Program-made: the position numbers and the translations under genes
The notes under the pieces: generated by a model
The model's database searches: none
What the model was told of the DNA's origin: nothing
What the model saw: only the letters and a program-made list of their open reading frames with translations
In this document: piece after piece, positions 26,437 to 34,646 of the stretch
Layout: each line of letters opens with the position of its first letter
How positions within the stretch are numbered: the first letter of the stretch is position 1
Assembly: GCF_000170835.1 (NCBI RefSeq)
Contig: NZ_ABCP01000001.1
Span: 430,030-494,029 of the forward strand
Length of the DNA: 64,000 bases
Origin: Marinobacter algicola DG893
GTDB taxonomy: Bacteria; Pseudomonadota; Gammaproteobacteria; Pseudomonadales; Oleiphilaceae
Direction of reading: 5' to 3'

Positions 26437-27234
26437 CTACCAGAGCATAACAAGCAACAGCAGACCGAGTACCAGGCGGTATATAACGAACGGCATCAGG
26501 CCAAGTTGCTCAAGAAACTTGAGGAACAGATGGATACAGACCACAGCGCTGACAAATGACAACGCGGCACCCAGGGCAATGGCTGCCCAGTCAGTGGCCC
26601 CGCCCTGCTCCACCAACTCCAGGCTTTTCAGGAGACCGGCGGCGAGAATCAGCGGGATCGACAACAGGAATGAGAATCGGGCAGCGGCCTCCCGCCCAAA
26701 CCCCAGAAACAGAGCCGCCGTGATGGTAATACCGGATCGGGAAGTGCCCGGAATCAGCGCCAGCGCCTGGGCCACGCCAATGATCACCGCATCTTTCATG
26801 GTCAATGCCGGCAGGTCCCGGTTGCGACGCCCTATCGCGTCCGACCACCACAGCACCAAACCAAAACCGATGGTCGAAACCGCAATGACCAACCCGGAAC
26901 GCAGGGATGTTTCAATGAAATCATTGAGCAACAAACCCGCCAACCCCGCCGGAACCGTTCCCGCGATGACCGCCCAGGCAAGACCACTGTCCTGCCCGAC
27001 ACGGCCCCGAACCGTATCCCCGGCCCAGGCAACCGTGAGACGGCCCACTTCCGACCGAAAGTACCAGACTACCGCTGCCAACGTCCCTACATGAACGGCG
27101 ACATCGAAGGCAAGGCCCTGATCCGGCCAGCCAAATACCTGGGAGGGAAGAATCAGGTGGGCCGAACTGCTGATCGGCAGAAACTCCGTCAGCCCCTGTA
27201 TAACGGCCAATACAATAATGTGCCACAGTTCCAT
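26437..27234 (-). CDS. uppP: Undecaprenyl-diphosphatase (bacitracin resistance protein family)
   Basis: A 265-residue polytopic membrane phosphatase recycling the undecaprenyl carrier for cell-wall synthesis. The two active-site signatures are GLTEFLPISSSAHLIL near residues 14-29 and PGTSRSGITITAALFLG in the second half. About seven or eight hydrophobic spans are visible. It starts 36 bases after the tsaB stop on the same strand and may be part of an adk-tsaB-uppP transcript. Confidence 0.96.
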   Translation of the reverse strand: MELWHIIVLAVIQGLTEFLPISSSAHLILPSQVFGWPDQGLAFDVAVHVGTLAAVVWYFRSEVGRLTVAWAGDTVRGRVGQDSGLAWAVIAGTVPAGLAGLLLNDFIETSLRSGLVIAVSTIGFGLVLWWSDAIGRRNRDLPALTMKDAVIIGVAQALALIPGTSRSGITITAALFLGFGREAAARFSFLLSIPLILAAGLLKSLELVEQGGATDWAAIALGAALSFVSAVVCIHLFLKFLEQLGLMPFVIYRLVLGLLLLVMLW

Positions 27235-27270
27235 CGGCAGTGATTCCGGGTGATAGCAGTGAGGTTGGTA

Positions 27271-27966
27271 TTAGCGGCCGGGCAGTTTTTTCCAGGCCAC
27301 TTCATCACGAATGTAAACCGGTTGCGCCTGTTCGGCCGGCACTCCGGCTCCCGCATGAAAGGCGCGGGCAGCGATCTCCGCCACTCTGGAAGCCCTGGGC
27401 ACCAGAGTCTCGTCGATGCGTTCCATGGCTGCGGCAACACCGTCCGGGAAACTTTCTTTCAGGCTCCAGCCCTGGCCGGCACCAAACCACCGGGATACGC
27501 CATCAGCCAGAGCCACAGACGCCGGTGCGCATACCTGCTCGTCACCCATTAACTCTGGCTGTCCATTGCGGCAGATATAACAGGCCCAATACACTTCGCC
27601 CATGCGGGCATCGAAGGCCACTGCAACGGCATCGCCGTCCAGCATTTGCCACTGGCGTATCGCATCCTCAGCAACGGCAGCCAGGGACGAAACCGGAATA
27701 ACCGGGATTCCAAGACCATAGGCCAGTCCCTGGACCACGCCCGTGGCGATGCGAAGGCCCGTGAAAGAACCCGGACCACAGGCAAATGCGAGCGCCTCCA
27801 GGTCCGCCGGCACCAGTTGCTTCTCAGCGAGAAGCTCGCGGATCATTGGCATTAACAGGCGGGTGTGCCCCCGAGGGGCCAGATCAAACCGCTCCACCAA
27901 GCTGTCGTCCACCAGCAGGGCTGCCGAGCAGCCTTCTGATGAGGTATCCAGTGCCAGTATTTTCAC
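27271..27966 (-). CDS. tsaB: tRNA N6-threonylcarbamoyladenosine biosynthesis protein TsaB
   Basis: A 231-residue partner of TsaD and TsaE in making t6A37 of ANN-decoding tRNAs. The ASKHA-fold opening LALDTSSEGCSAALL and the dimer-interface region FACGPGSFTGLRIATGVVQGLAYG are diagnostic. It begins four bases after the adk stop, so the two are cotranscribed. No oddities. Confidence 0.95.
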   Translation of the reverse strand: MKILALDTSSEGCSAALLVDDSLVERFDLAPRGHTRLLMPMIRELLAEKQLVPADLEALAFACGPGSFTGLRIATGVVQGLAYGLGIPVIPVSSLAAVAEDAIRQWQMLDGDAVAVAFDARMGEVYWACYICRNGQPELMGDEQVCAPASVALADGVSRWFGAGQGWSLKESFPDGVAAAMERIDETLVPRASRVAEIAARAFHAGAGVPAEQAQPVYIRDEVAWKKLPGR

Positions 27967-27970
27967 GGAG

Positions 27971-28645
<675 letters not shown>

Positions 28646-28660
28646 TCATTATCATTTGAA

Positions 28661-28695
28661 AAGCTGTTGCAAAACCCGGCGGCTTTGCGACAGCT
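28661..28695 (-). terminator. Hairpin with short U-run in the adk leader (terminator or attenuator)
   Basis: The arms AAGCTGTTGCAAA and TTTGCGACAGCTT pair over 13 bases with one G-U/G-T-type mismatch and a nine-base loop. On the minus strand the stem is followed by TTTTC. It ends 36 bases before the adk start, with a good -10 element upstream of it, so it may act as an attenuator and not only as a terminator for the HDOD gene. Confidence 0.6.
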
Positions 28696-28737
28696 TCTCG
28701 GCAGCAACGAGCCCGCAGCCCCTGCCAAGGAAGGCGC

Positions 28738-28743
28738 ATTATA
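28738..28743 (-). promoter_or_regulatory. -10 element of the adk promoter with GC-rich discriminator
   Basis: Read on the minus strand the site is TATAAT followed directly by GCGCC. The -35 region is weak (around TTTCTA with 17 bases spacing). A perfect -10 with a GC-rich discriminator is typical of promoters inhibited by ppGpp/DksA, which would suit a growth-linked gene; that is inference. The transcript would have a leader of about 105 bases. Confidence 0.6.
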
Positions 28744-28840
28744 CGAACTCAGCCCCCTCTTAGAAAGTGGACCTCCGTAGCATGCACCAAAAGGTTACAT
28801 CGGGCTGTGAGTTGCGGCTGTAGCTGATAGTGCTCGACGG

Positions 28841-30211
28841 TCAGGATGACAGGGATAGCGCCAGCGCGTCCAGCTCTCCAGAAACGCTGTCAATCTCTTC
28901 GTTCAGACGGGCGATATCCCCATCTGAAAGCCCGAGGGACGACGCAAGGGAGGCGACATCGTCCGGGTTGAATTCATCCCCAATTCCTCTGTCTTTCAGC
29001 AGTCCATTGGCCAGCTGGACCATTAGCACATACCGTTCATGCTCGCCATGATAGCCATCGTGCTGGTGCATACCTGCAGCCTTTACTACCGGGTCAGGCA
29101 GCTCCCAAAGCCGGTGAAGGATGCCGCCAATGGCGCCGTGGCCAACCGCCAGCATCTGTTGGTCGTTACTGGCCCCGAACACCTGTTGCTCCAGTGAGTG
29201 CATACTGGCGTCGGGATTGGTTTCCCGCAGCGAATTCAGCTCGTCAAACTCCTGGGGAAACAGATGGCCGATCAGCAACAGACCGAAGTTGTGCAGCAAG
29301 CCACACAGATACGCCAGGCCTTTGTCGGACTGACACTTTGGCGCCATACGCTGGCACACAAATGCGTTATACAGGGAGTGGCGCCAGAACTGGTCCATCC
29401 CCAGCATGCCCTGACGGGGCACTTCGAAAGCACGCACCGACGCGATACCCAGCGCAATATGGGCCACACGATCAAACCCAAGAACCCGGGTCACCGCTTC
29501 CTGTACCGAATTGATCTGACCGGGATAGTTGAACAGGGCAGAACGGGCATAGCGCATGATCTGCGCGGTAAGGCTGGGATCAAATTCTATCAGCTCGCCC
29601 AGTTCGCGGGCGGTCGCCTCGGAATTGGCCGTCAAACGGAGAATGCGCAGCGCCAGCGCTGGCATGGGCGGCAGACGGTAAAGCTTCTGCAGCTTGTCAG
29701 CCACTTCTTCCAGCGTCAGGGCATCACGCTCATCGTTGTTTTGCCCGCGAATCGCCAGGTGGCCCTGAGTGGCATCCGCAAGGGCCCTTGCCAGAGAGGT
29801 GCGGTCCAGCTCGAGGAGCGTGTTGTCGGTCCCGCAGCACATGAGTGCCCGGGGGTATCCCAGGATATCCTCATCAACGAGTACCGGCAGATCGTAGGCA
29901 GCCCCGACCGGCGGCTGGAAGCCCGGGTCACAGTCGGCAAACAGTCGCGCGGACTGGCGAGCCGTTAACGGCTGCAGGCGTCGGCCAGTTTGCTTGTGCA
30001 CCAGGTCCATATCCAGACTGGTGTTGTAACCGTGAACGGCCATGACGACGCCATTGATGTCGATCAGGGGCGTTGCCCGGATAAACTCATCCTGAGGACG
30101 CCCGGACGCCATCACCGCAGCGTCAAAGCTAAGTACCTGATCAATCTCAAGTTCCCGATAGGCAATTCCTTTGCCGGTTAAAAAGCGTTCCAGTCTTGCC
30201 GCTAACGCCAC
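28841..30211 (-). CDS. YbaK-like (aminoacyl-tRNA deacylase) and HDOD domain fusion protein
   Basis: A 456-residue cytosolic protein. Residues 1 to about 150 resemble the YbaK/ProX tRNA-editing fold (YRELEIDQVLSFDAAVMA opening, ATPLIDINGVVMAVHGY, LPVLVDEDILGYPRALMCCG). An HDOD domain follows from about 170 to 390 (LPPMPALALRILRLT, YLCGLLHNFGLLLIGHLFP). Proteins with this pairing are annotated in pseudomonads, but their function is unsettled; whether the editing domain is catalytic is unclear. It lies 38 bases after ppc on the same strand, with its 3' end separated from adk by a 216-base leader. Confidence 0.82.
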   Translation of the reverse strand: MALAARLERFLTGKGIAYRELEIDQVLSFDAAVMASGRPQDEFIRATPLIDINGVVMAVHGYNTSLDMDLVHKQTGRRLQPLTARQSARLFADCDPGFQPPVGAAYDLPVLVDEDILGYPRALMCCGTDNTLLELDRTSLARALADATQGHLAIRGQNNDERDALTLEEVADKLQKLYRLPPMPALALRILRLTANSEATARELGELIEFDPSLTAQIMRYARSALFNYPGQINSVQEAVTRVLGFDRVAHIALGIASVRAFEVPRQGMLGMDQFWRHSLYNAFVCQRMAPKCQSDKGLAYLCGLLHNFGLLLIGHLFPQEFDELNSLRETNPDASMHSLEQQVFGASNDQQMLAVGHGAIGGILHRLWELPDPVVKAAGMHQHDGYHGEHERYVLMVQLANGLLKDRGIGDEFNPDDVASLASSLGLSDGDIARLNEEIDSVSGELDALALSLSS

Positions 30212-30249
30212 GGCGTTACTCCTGTTTTTTATGATCCGCTGAACCTGCT

Positions 30250-32895
30250 TTAGCCGGTGTTCCGCATGCCGGCCGCAATACCAGCCATGGTTACCTTGAG
30301 TGCGCGCTCAACCATCTCGGGCACTTCGCCCTTGCCCTCGCCCTCACGGTCACGCTTGAGCAGTTCCGCCTGTAAATAGTGTAGCGGATCAGTATACGGA
30401 TTACGTACACGCATGGAATGGGCAAATACAGGTTCCTGTTCCAGCAAGGTGTCCTGCTGCTTCAATTCCAGCAAATGACGGATACAACCCTGCAGGCGCT
30501 CCCGCAGGTTCTTGCCCAGCTCAAGCAGTTTTGGATCATCGACCAACGTCTTTTCGTAGTAGCTGGCAATTCGCAGGTCGGATTTTGCCAACACCATTTC
30601 CAGCATATCCACGTAGGTTTTGAAGAACGGCCATTGCTGCATCATCTCCCGCAGCACCGGCACGCGGTCGTTGTGAAATGCCTCCTCCAGGGCCACGTCG
30701 CTACCCAGCCAGCTGGGCAGCATCATCCGCATCTGGGTCCACGCGAAAATCCAGGGAATGGCCCGCAGGCTTTCCACGCCACCGCCGGGTTTTCGTCGTG
30801 CCGGGCGGCTACCCAGGGCCAGCTTGCCCAGCGCCTGTTCCGGAGTGACCTGGCGAAAATAGGGAACAAAGTCCGGATTCTCCCGAACCACGTCACGGTA
30901 AGCTTTGAGGGAGCGTTCGGTGAGCCAGTCCATAGCCTCCCGCCATTCCGGCTCTGGCCCTCGCGGTGGCGCCAGGGTGGCTTCAATCACCGCCGTGGTG
31001 TACAGCGTAAGGCTCTGTTCCGCCAGCCGGGGAAGGCCAAACTTGAAGCGGATCATCTCGCCCTGCTCGGTGATCCGGAAACTGCCGTTCACCGAACCCG
31101 GCGGTTGAGACAGGATTGCACGGTTGGCCGGGCCACCACCACGGCCGACGGTGCCACCGCGGCCATGAAACAGCGTGAGGTGGACGCCATGCTGATTGGC
31201 GACCTCGGTGAGCTTTTCCTGAGCCTGGTATTGAGCCCACGCGGCCATCATCTGACCAGCGTCTTTGGAGGAATCGGAATAGCCGATCATGACCTCCTGC
31301 CGGCCTTCGCAATAGTCCCGATACCAGTCCACGCTGTAGAGCGCCGCCATACTGTCCGGGGCGCCCCGCAGGTCATCCAGGGTTTCAAAGAGGGGGACCA
31401 CCCGCATCGGGTTTTTCATACCCGCTTCACGCAGCAGCAGAATCACGTTAAGCACGTCCGAAGGTTTGCTGGCCATGGAGATGACATAAGAACCCAGCGC
31501 TTCCGGCGTCTGCTCTGCCACCACTTCGCAGGTAGCCAGCACCTCGGCGACTTCCTCGGAGGGTTGCCAGTGCCGGGGAATCAGTGGCCGGCGCCCCTTG
31601 AGTTCGCGCACCAGGAAATCCTGGCGCTCCTGTTCGGACCAGGACAGGTAATCGCCCAGCCCCAGGTAATCAACCATTTCCGCAACTGCTTCGGCATGAC
31701 GGGTCGACTCCTGGCGGATGTCCAGGCGAATCAGAGGCAAGCCAAAGGTGTGGGCGCGGCGAATGGTGTCCAGCAGCGGCCCATTGGCAATGGATTCCAG
31801 CCCGCAGTCCACCAGGGACCGATAGCAAAGTTCCAATGGCCCCGTGAAGTCCTCATTGGCAAACAGAATACCGGTGGCATCGGCTGGCTCGCCGGCAACT
31901 CTGGCTTCCGCCCAGTCCCGGGTTTTGATCAGTTTTTCTCTCAGCCCTGCCAGCACCTGACGATAGGGCTCCCGGGTATCACCGGCGATGTCCCGCAGCT
32001 CGTCACTGGCCTGCCACATGGACAATTCCGCACGCAGGGACTGGATATCCCGCAGGTACAGGTCGGCGGCCATCCAGCGGCCCAGAAGGAACACCTTGCG
32101 GGTTACTTCATGGGTCACATTGGGATTGCCATCTCGATCACCGCCCATCCAGGAGGCAATCCGGATGGGCGACGCGTCCAGCGGCAGTCCATTTCCCGTA
32201 GCGTCTGAAAGCGACAGATCCAGGCTTCTCAGAAAACGCGGTAGTGCCTGCCATAGGCTGTTTTCGATGACCGCAAACCCCCACTTGGCTTCGTCGACTG
32301 CCGTCGGGCGATCATGGCGGATCTCGTCCGTGTGCCAGGCTTCGGTTACCAGTTGCGACAGGCGTCCGACGATTTCCTCTCGCTCAGCCGGTAGCAGATC
32401 CTCATGATCCAGACGGGCAAGGCAATCCGACATCTCGTCGTACTTCATGATCAGCGTCCGGCGGGCAACTTCCGTGGGATGCGCCGTGAGCACGTATTCA
32501 ATGCGCAAATCCGCAACACGCCGGTGTAACTCGTCAGCGCTGACACCGCCTTTTTTCAGACGACTGAACACGTCTCCAAGGGACTCCACCATCAGATCGG
32601 ACTGATGGCCACGTTTACGGCGGATACCGTGGTATTGTTCCGCCAGATTGGCCAGGTTCAGGAACTGGTTAAAGGCGCGGGTTACCGGCAGTAACTCATC
32701 ATCACGAAGTTTGCCCAGCAGGTTGACGAGTCGTTGGCCTGAACCGCTTTCCTGACGACGGTCGGCTTTGGCGGCTGCCCGCACCTCTTCTATCAACTCG
32801 TAACAGTCCTGTCCGGGATGGCGCTGGATGCTCTGGCCCAGCAACTCACCCAACATGCGAACATTTTCTCGAAGGTCTGGATGTAGCTCGGTCAC
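30250..32895 (-). CDS. ppc: Phosphoenolpyruvate carboxylase
   Basis: An 881-residue anaplerotic enzyme making oxaloacetate from PEP and bicarbonate. The catalytic signatures VLTAHPTEVARR (His near residue 140) and LTLFHGRGGTVGRGGGP are intact, and the C-terminus MAGIAAGMRNTG matches the family ending (allosteric site). Length is standard. It is first in a minus-strand unit with the YbaK-HDOD gene. Confidence 0.97.
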   Translation of the reverse strand: MTELHPDLRENVRMLGELLGQSIQRHPGQDCYELIEEVRAAAKADRRQESGSGQRLVNLLGKLRDDELLPVTRAFNQFLNLANLAEQYHGIRRKRGHQSDLMVESLGDVFSRLKKGGVSADELHRRVADLRIEYVLTAHPTEVARRTLIMKYDEMSDCLARLDHEDLLPAEREEIVGRLSQLVTEAWHTDEIRHDRPTAVDEAKWGFAVIENSLWQALPRFLRSLDLSLSDATGNGLPLDASPIRIASWMGGDRDGNPNVTHEVTRKVFLLGRWMAADLYLRDIQSLRAELSMWQASDELRDIAGDTREPYRQVLAGLREKLIKTRDWAEARVAGEPADATGILFANEDFTGPLELCYRSLVDCGLESIANGPLLDTIRRAHTFGLPLIRLDIRQESTRHAEAVAEMVDYLGLGDYLSWSEQERQDFLVRELKGRRPLIPRHWQPSEEVAEVLATCEVVAEQTPEALGSYVISMASKPSDVLNVILLLREAGMKNPMRVVPLFETLDDLRGAPDSMAALYSVDWYRDYCEGRQEVMIGYSDSSKDAGQMMAAWAQYQAQEKLTEVANQHGVHLTLFHGRGGTVGRGGGPANRAILSQPPGSVNGSFRITEQGEMIRFKFGLPRLAEQSLTLYTTAVIEATLAPPRGPEPEWREAMDWLTERSLKAYRDVVRENPDFVPYFRQVTPEQALGKLALGSRPARRKPGGGVESLRAIPWIFAWTQMRMMLPSWLGSDVALEEAFHNDRVPVLREMMQQWPFFKTYVDMLEMVLAKSDLRIASYYEKTLVDDPKLLELGKNLRERLQGCIRHLLELKQQDTLLEQEPVFAHSMRVRNPYTDPLHYLQAELLKRDREGEGKGEVPEMVERALKVTMAGIAAGMRNTG

Positions 32896-32998
32896 ATTGA
32901 CGTCCTTTTAAATTGACGGAGGCGAAGTAAACTAACGATACTATTTACTCTTATAAAGTCTTTCTAACGATTAAAGCCTGTGGCCGCAAGGAGTATTC

Positions 32999-33232
32999 AT
33001 GAAAGTAACCGATCTGCCGAAGCACTGGGAAAGCAAGAAAGAGTCCGTTGAGCGGAGCCACGACTACAATCTCCGCTTGCCACTGGAAGACGCTGCGCGC
33101 ATAGCGGCACTGGCCGAACTTTACCCGGACCGTTCAGAGAGTGACATACTGAATGACATGATCGGCGCCGCGTTGGACGACCTGGTCAGGCTGAGCCCGT
33201 TGAAGGACAAGCTGGAAGGCAAGGATAAATAA
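32999..33232 (+). CDS. Small conserved protein, paralog of the gene at 33316-33660
   Basis: A 77-residue hydrophilic, probably helical protein. It opens MKVTDLPKHWE and has a core ARIAALAELYPDRSESD/ILNDMIGAALDDL. The convergent neighbour shares the same layout: MKIKDL..YWDK, LEKLAALYPMKSSQDLMRDLISAALDEL. Relatives of the longer paralog are sometimes labelled pilin assembly protein; that label is from memory and not supported by anything here. AAGGAG lies six bases before the ATG. Diverges from ppc. Confidence 0.75.
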   Translation: MKVTDLPKHWESKKESVERSHDYNLRLPLEDAARIAALAELYPDRSESDILNDMIGAALDDLVRLSPLKDKLEGKDK

Positions 33233-33250
33233 AGCGGGGACACTTCTCTG

Positions 33251-33271
33251 CGGGGTGGCTGAACCACCCCG
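33251..33271. terminator. GC-rich hairpin between convergent paralogs
   Basis: CGGGGTGG and CCACCCCG flank a five-base loop, 19 bases after the stop of the 77-residue gene. There is no T-run, so termination strength is uncertain. A second dyad, ATCAGGC-GTTG-GCCTGAT (33299-33316), touches the stop codon of the opposite gene. Confidence 0.5.
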
Positions 33272-33315
33272 TCGGGTATCGCAGGGCCGGCGCGATCAAT
33301 CAGGCGTTGGCCTGA

Positions 33316-33660
33316 TCAGGCAACCGATTCGAGCTGGCGCGCCTTAAGCCGCTGGATATGCTTCTGGCTGAGACTGATGAAGCGCGGCGTCATCCCCTGA
33401 TCTTCATAAATTTCGAAGCCGTCTTCGTCAAACGCAACAACCTTCGACCCCTGAACGTACGGGAAGCTGGTTTCCAGTTCATCAAGGGCAGCGGAAATCA
33501 GGTCCCGCATCAGGTCCTGGGAAGACTTCATAGGATACAACGCGGCCAGTTTCTCCAGTCGCTTGTGATGCTGGTCAGAGAGGTCGGCAAAATACGCATC
33601 ACGGGTCAGTCGACCACGTGCGTGCTTGTCCCAGTAGTTGACCAGATCTTTGATTTTCAT
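33316..33660 (-). CDS. Small conserved protein with C-terminal extension, paralog of the 77-residue protein
   Basis: A 114-residue protein. Residues 1-63 align with the neighbouring 77-residue protein (MKIKDLVNYWDK, LAALYPMKSSQDLMRDLISAALDELE). An added tail PYVQGSKVVAFDEDGFEIYEDQG and TPRFISLSQKHIQRLKARQ follows. The ATG at 33658-33660 is the conserved start; an in-frame extension to 33717 is rejected because the MKIKDL opening matches the paralog. Such proteins are sometimes named pilin assembly proteins in pseudomonad genomes, without evidence visible here. Confidence 0.78.
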   Translation of the reverse strand: MKIKDLVNYWDKHARGRLTRDAYFADLSDQHHKRLEKLAALYPMKSSQDLMRDLISAALDELETSFPYVQGSKVVAFDEDGFEIYEDQGMTPRFISLSQKHIQRLKARQLESVA

Positions 33661-33788
33661 GGTGCCTTCACTCCTGCATCTTCTTGGTGGCCCACAGGGT
33701 GCACGGAATGTGTGCATCCTTAACCGGAAGTGTAGACGAAGCCGCCGCGCCAGGGGCGGAAAACTTGGTAACGGATTGTACTTATCCG

Positions 33789-34646
33789 TTACCTTTTACG
33801 AGTCTTTTCAACCCCTTTGACGGCTTGCCAGACAGCGTCCAATGCCTCCAGCGATTCGCCGTCGAGATCACGGCCTTCGCGCTCAAGATGTTCCTCAATA
33901 GCACGGAATCTCGTCTCAAACTTGTGATTGGTGCTGTTGAGGGCCTGCTCCGGATTAACCTTCATGAAACGTGCCAGGTTGACGCACACAAACAACAGGT
34001 CACCCAGCTCGTCCTCCACCGCCTCCGCCGGACCATCGCCGGAGCTCGCGTCATACCAGGCTTTCTTCAGCTCATCGATCTCTTCGTGAAGCTTGTCGAA
34101 GACCGGTTCAACCTCTGGCCAGTCAAAGCCATGATTGGCGGCCCTGCGCTGAAGTTTCTCAGCGCGCACCATTGCGGGGAGCGTCCGGGCAATGCCGTCG
34201 AGCCGACTTGATGGCCCTGCGCCCGCAGACATCTCCGGATTCGCCGCCCGCTCCTCTGCCTTAATACGCTCCCAGCTGGCCTTGATGTCAGCCTCGCTGG
34301 GCCGATTGTCCGGATCGATCCGGCTTTCCAGAGTGCCTTCCGGAAACACGTGGGGATGACGCCGGACCAGCTTGCGCACGAGGTTATCAACCACTGAGTC
34401 AAAGTCGAAGTGGCTGTCTTCCTTCCCCATCTGGGCGTAGAAGATCACCTGGAACAGCAGGTCACCCAGTTCGTCTTCCAGGTGTGGGTAGTCTTCACGG
34501 TCGATGGCATCCGCAACCTCGTAGGCCTCTTCAATGGTGTGGGGCACGATGGTTTTATAACTCTGGCGGGTATCCCATGGACACCCGGACTCCGGGTCCC
34601 GAAGCCGAGCCATCAACGTTTTAAGATCGTCAATGGAATAGCTCAT
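33789..34646 (-). CDS. mazG: Nucleoside triphosphate pyrophosphohydrolase
   Basis: A 285-residue all-alpha NTP pyrophosphohydrolase. Two MazG repeats are visible: CPWDTRQSYKTIVPHTIEEAYEV with EDELGDLLFQVIFYAQ, and a second with EIDELKKAW and EDELGDLLFVCVNLARF. Both carry the EExxE/ExxD metal-binding pattern. It clears non-canonical NTPs and in E. coli affects ppGpp. Its start overlaps the relA stop by four bases (ATGA), so it is coupled to relA. Confidence 0.95.
   Translation of the reverse strand: MSYSIDDLKTLMARLRDPESGCPWDTRQSYKTIVPHTIEEAYEVADAIDREDYPHLEDELGDLLFQVIFYAQMGKEDSHFDFDSVVDNLVRKLVRRHPHVFPEGTLESRIDPDNRPSEADIKASWERIKAEERAANPEMSAGAGPSSRLDGIARTLPAMVRAEKLQRRAANHGFDWPEVEPVFDKLHEEIDELKKAWYDASSGDGPAEAVEDELGDLLFVCVNLARFMKVNPEQALNSTNHKFETRFRAIEEHLEREGRDLDGESLEALDAVWQAVKGVEKTRKR

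Noticed and set aside
30418..32208. 596-residue plus-strand frame within ppc
   Set aside because: Antisense to ppc with intact catalytic motifs; no ribosome site or domain.
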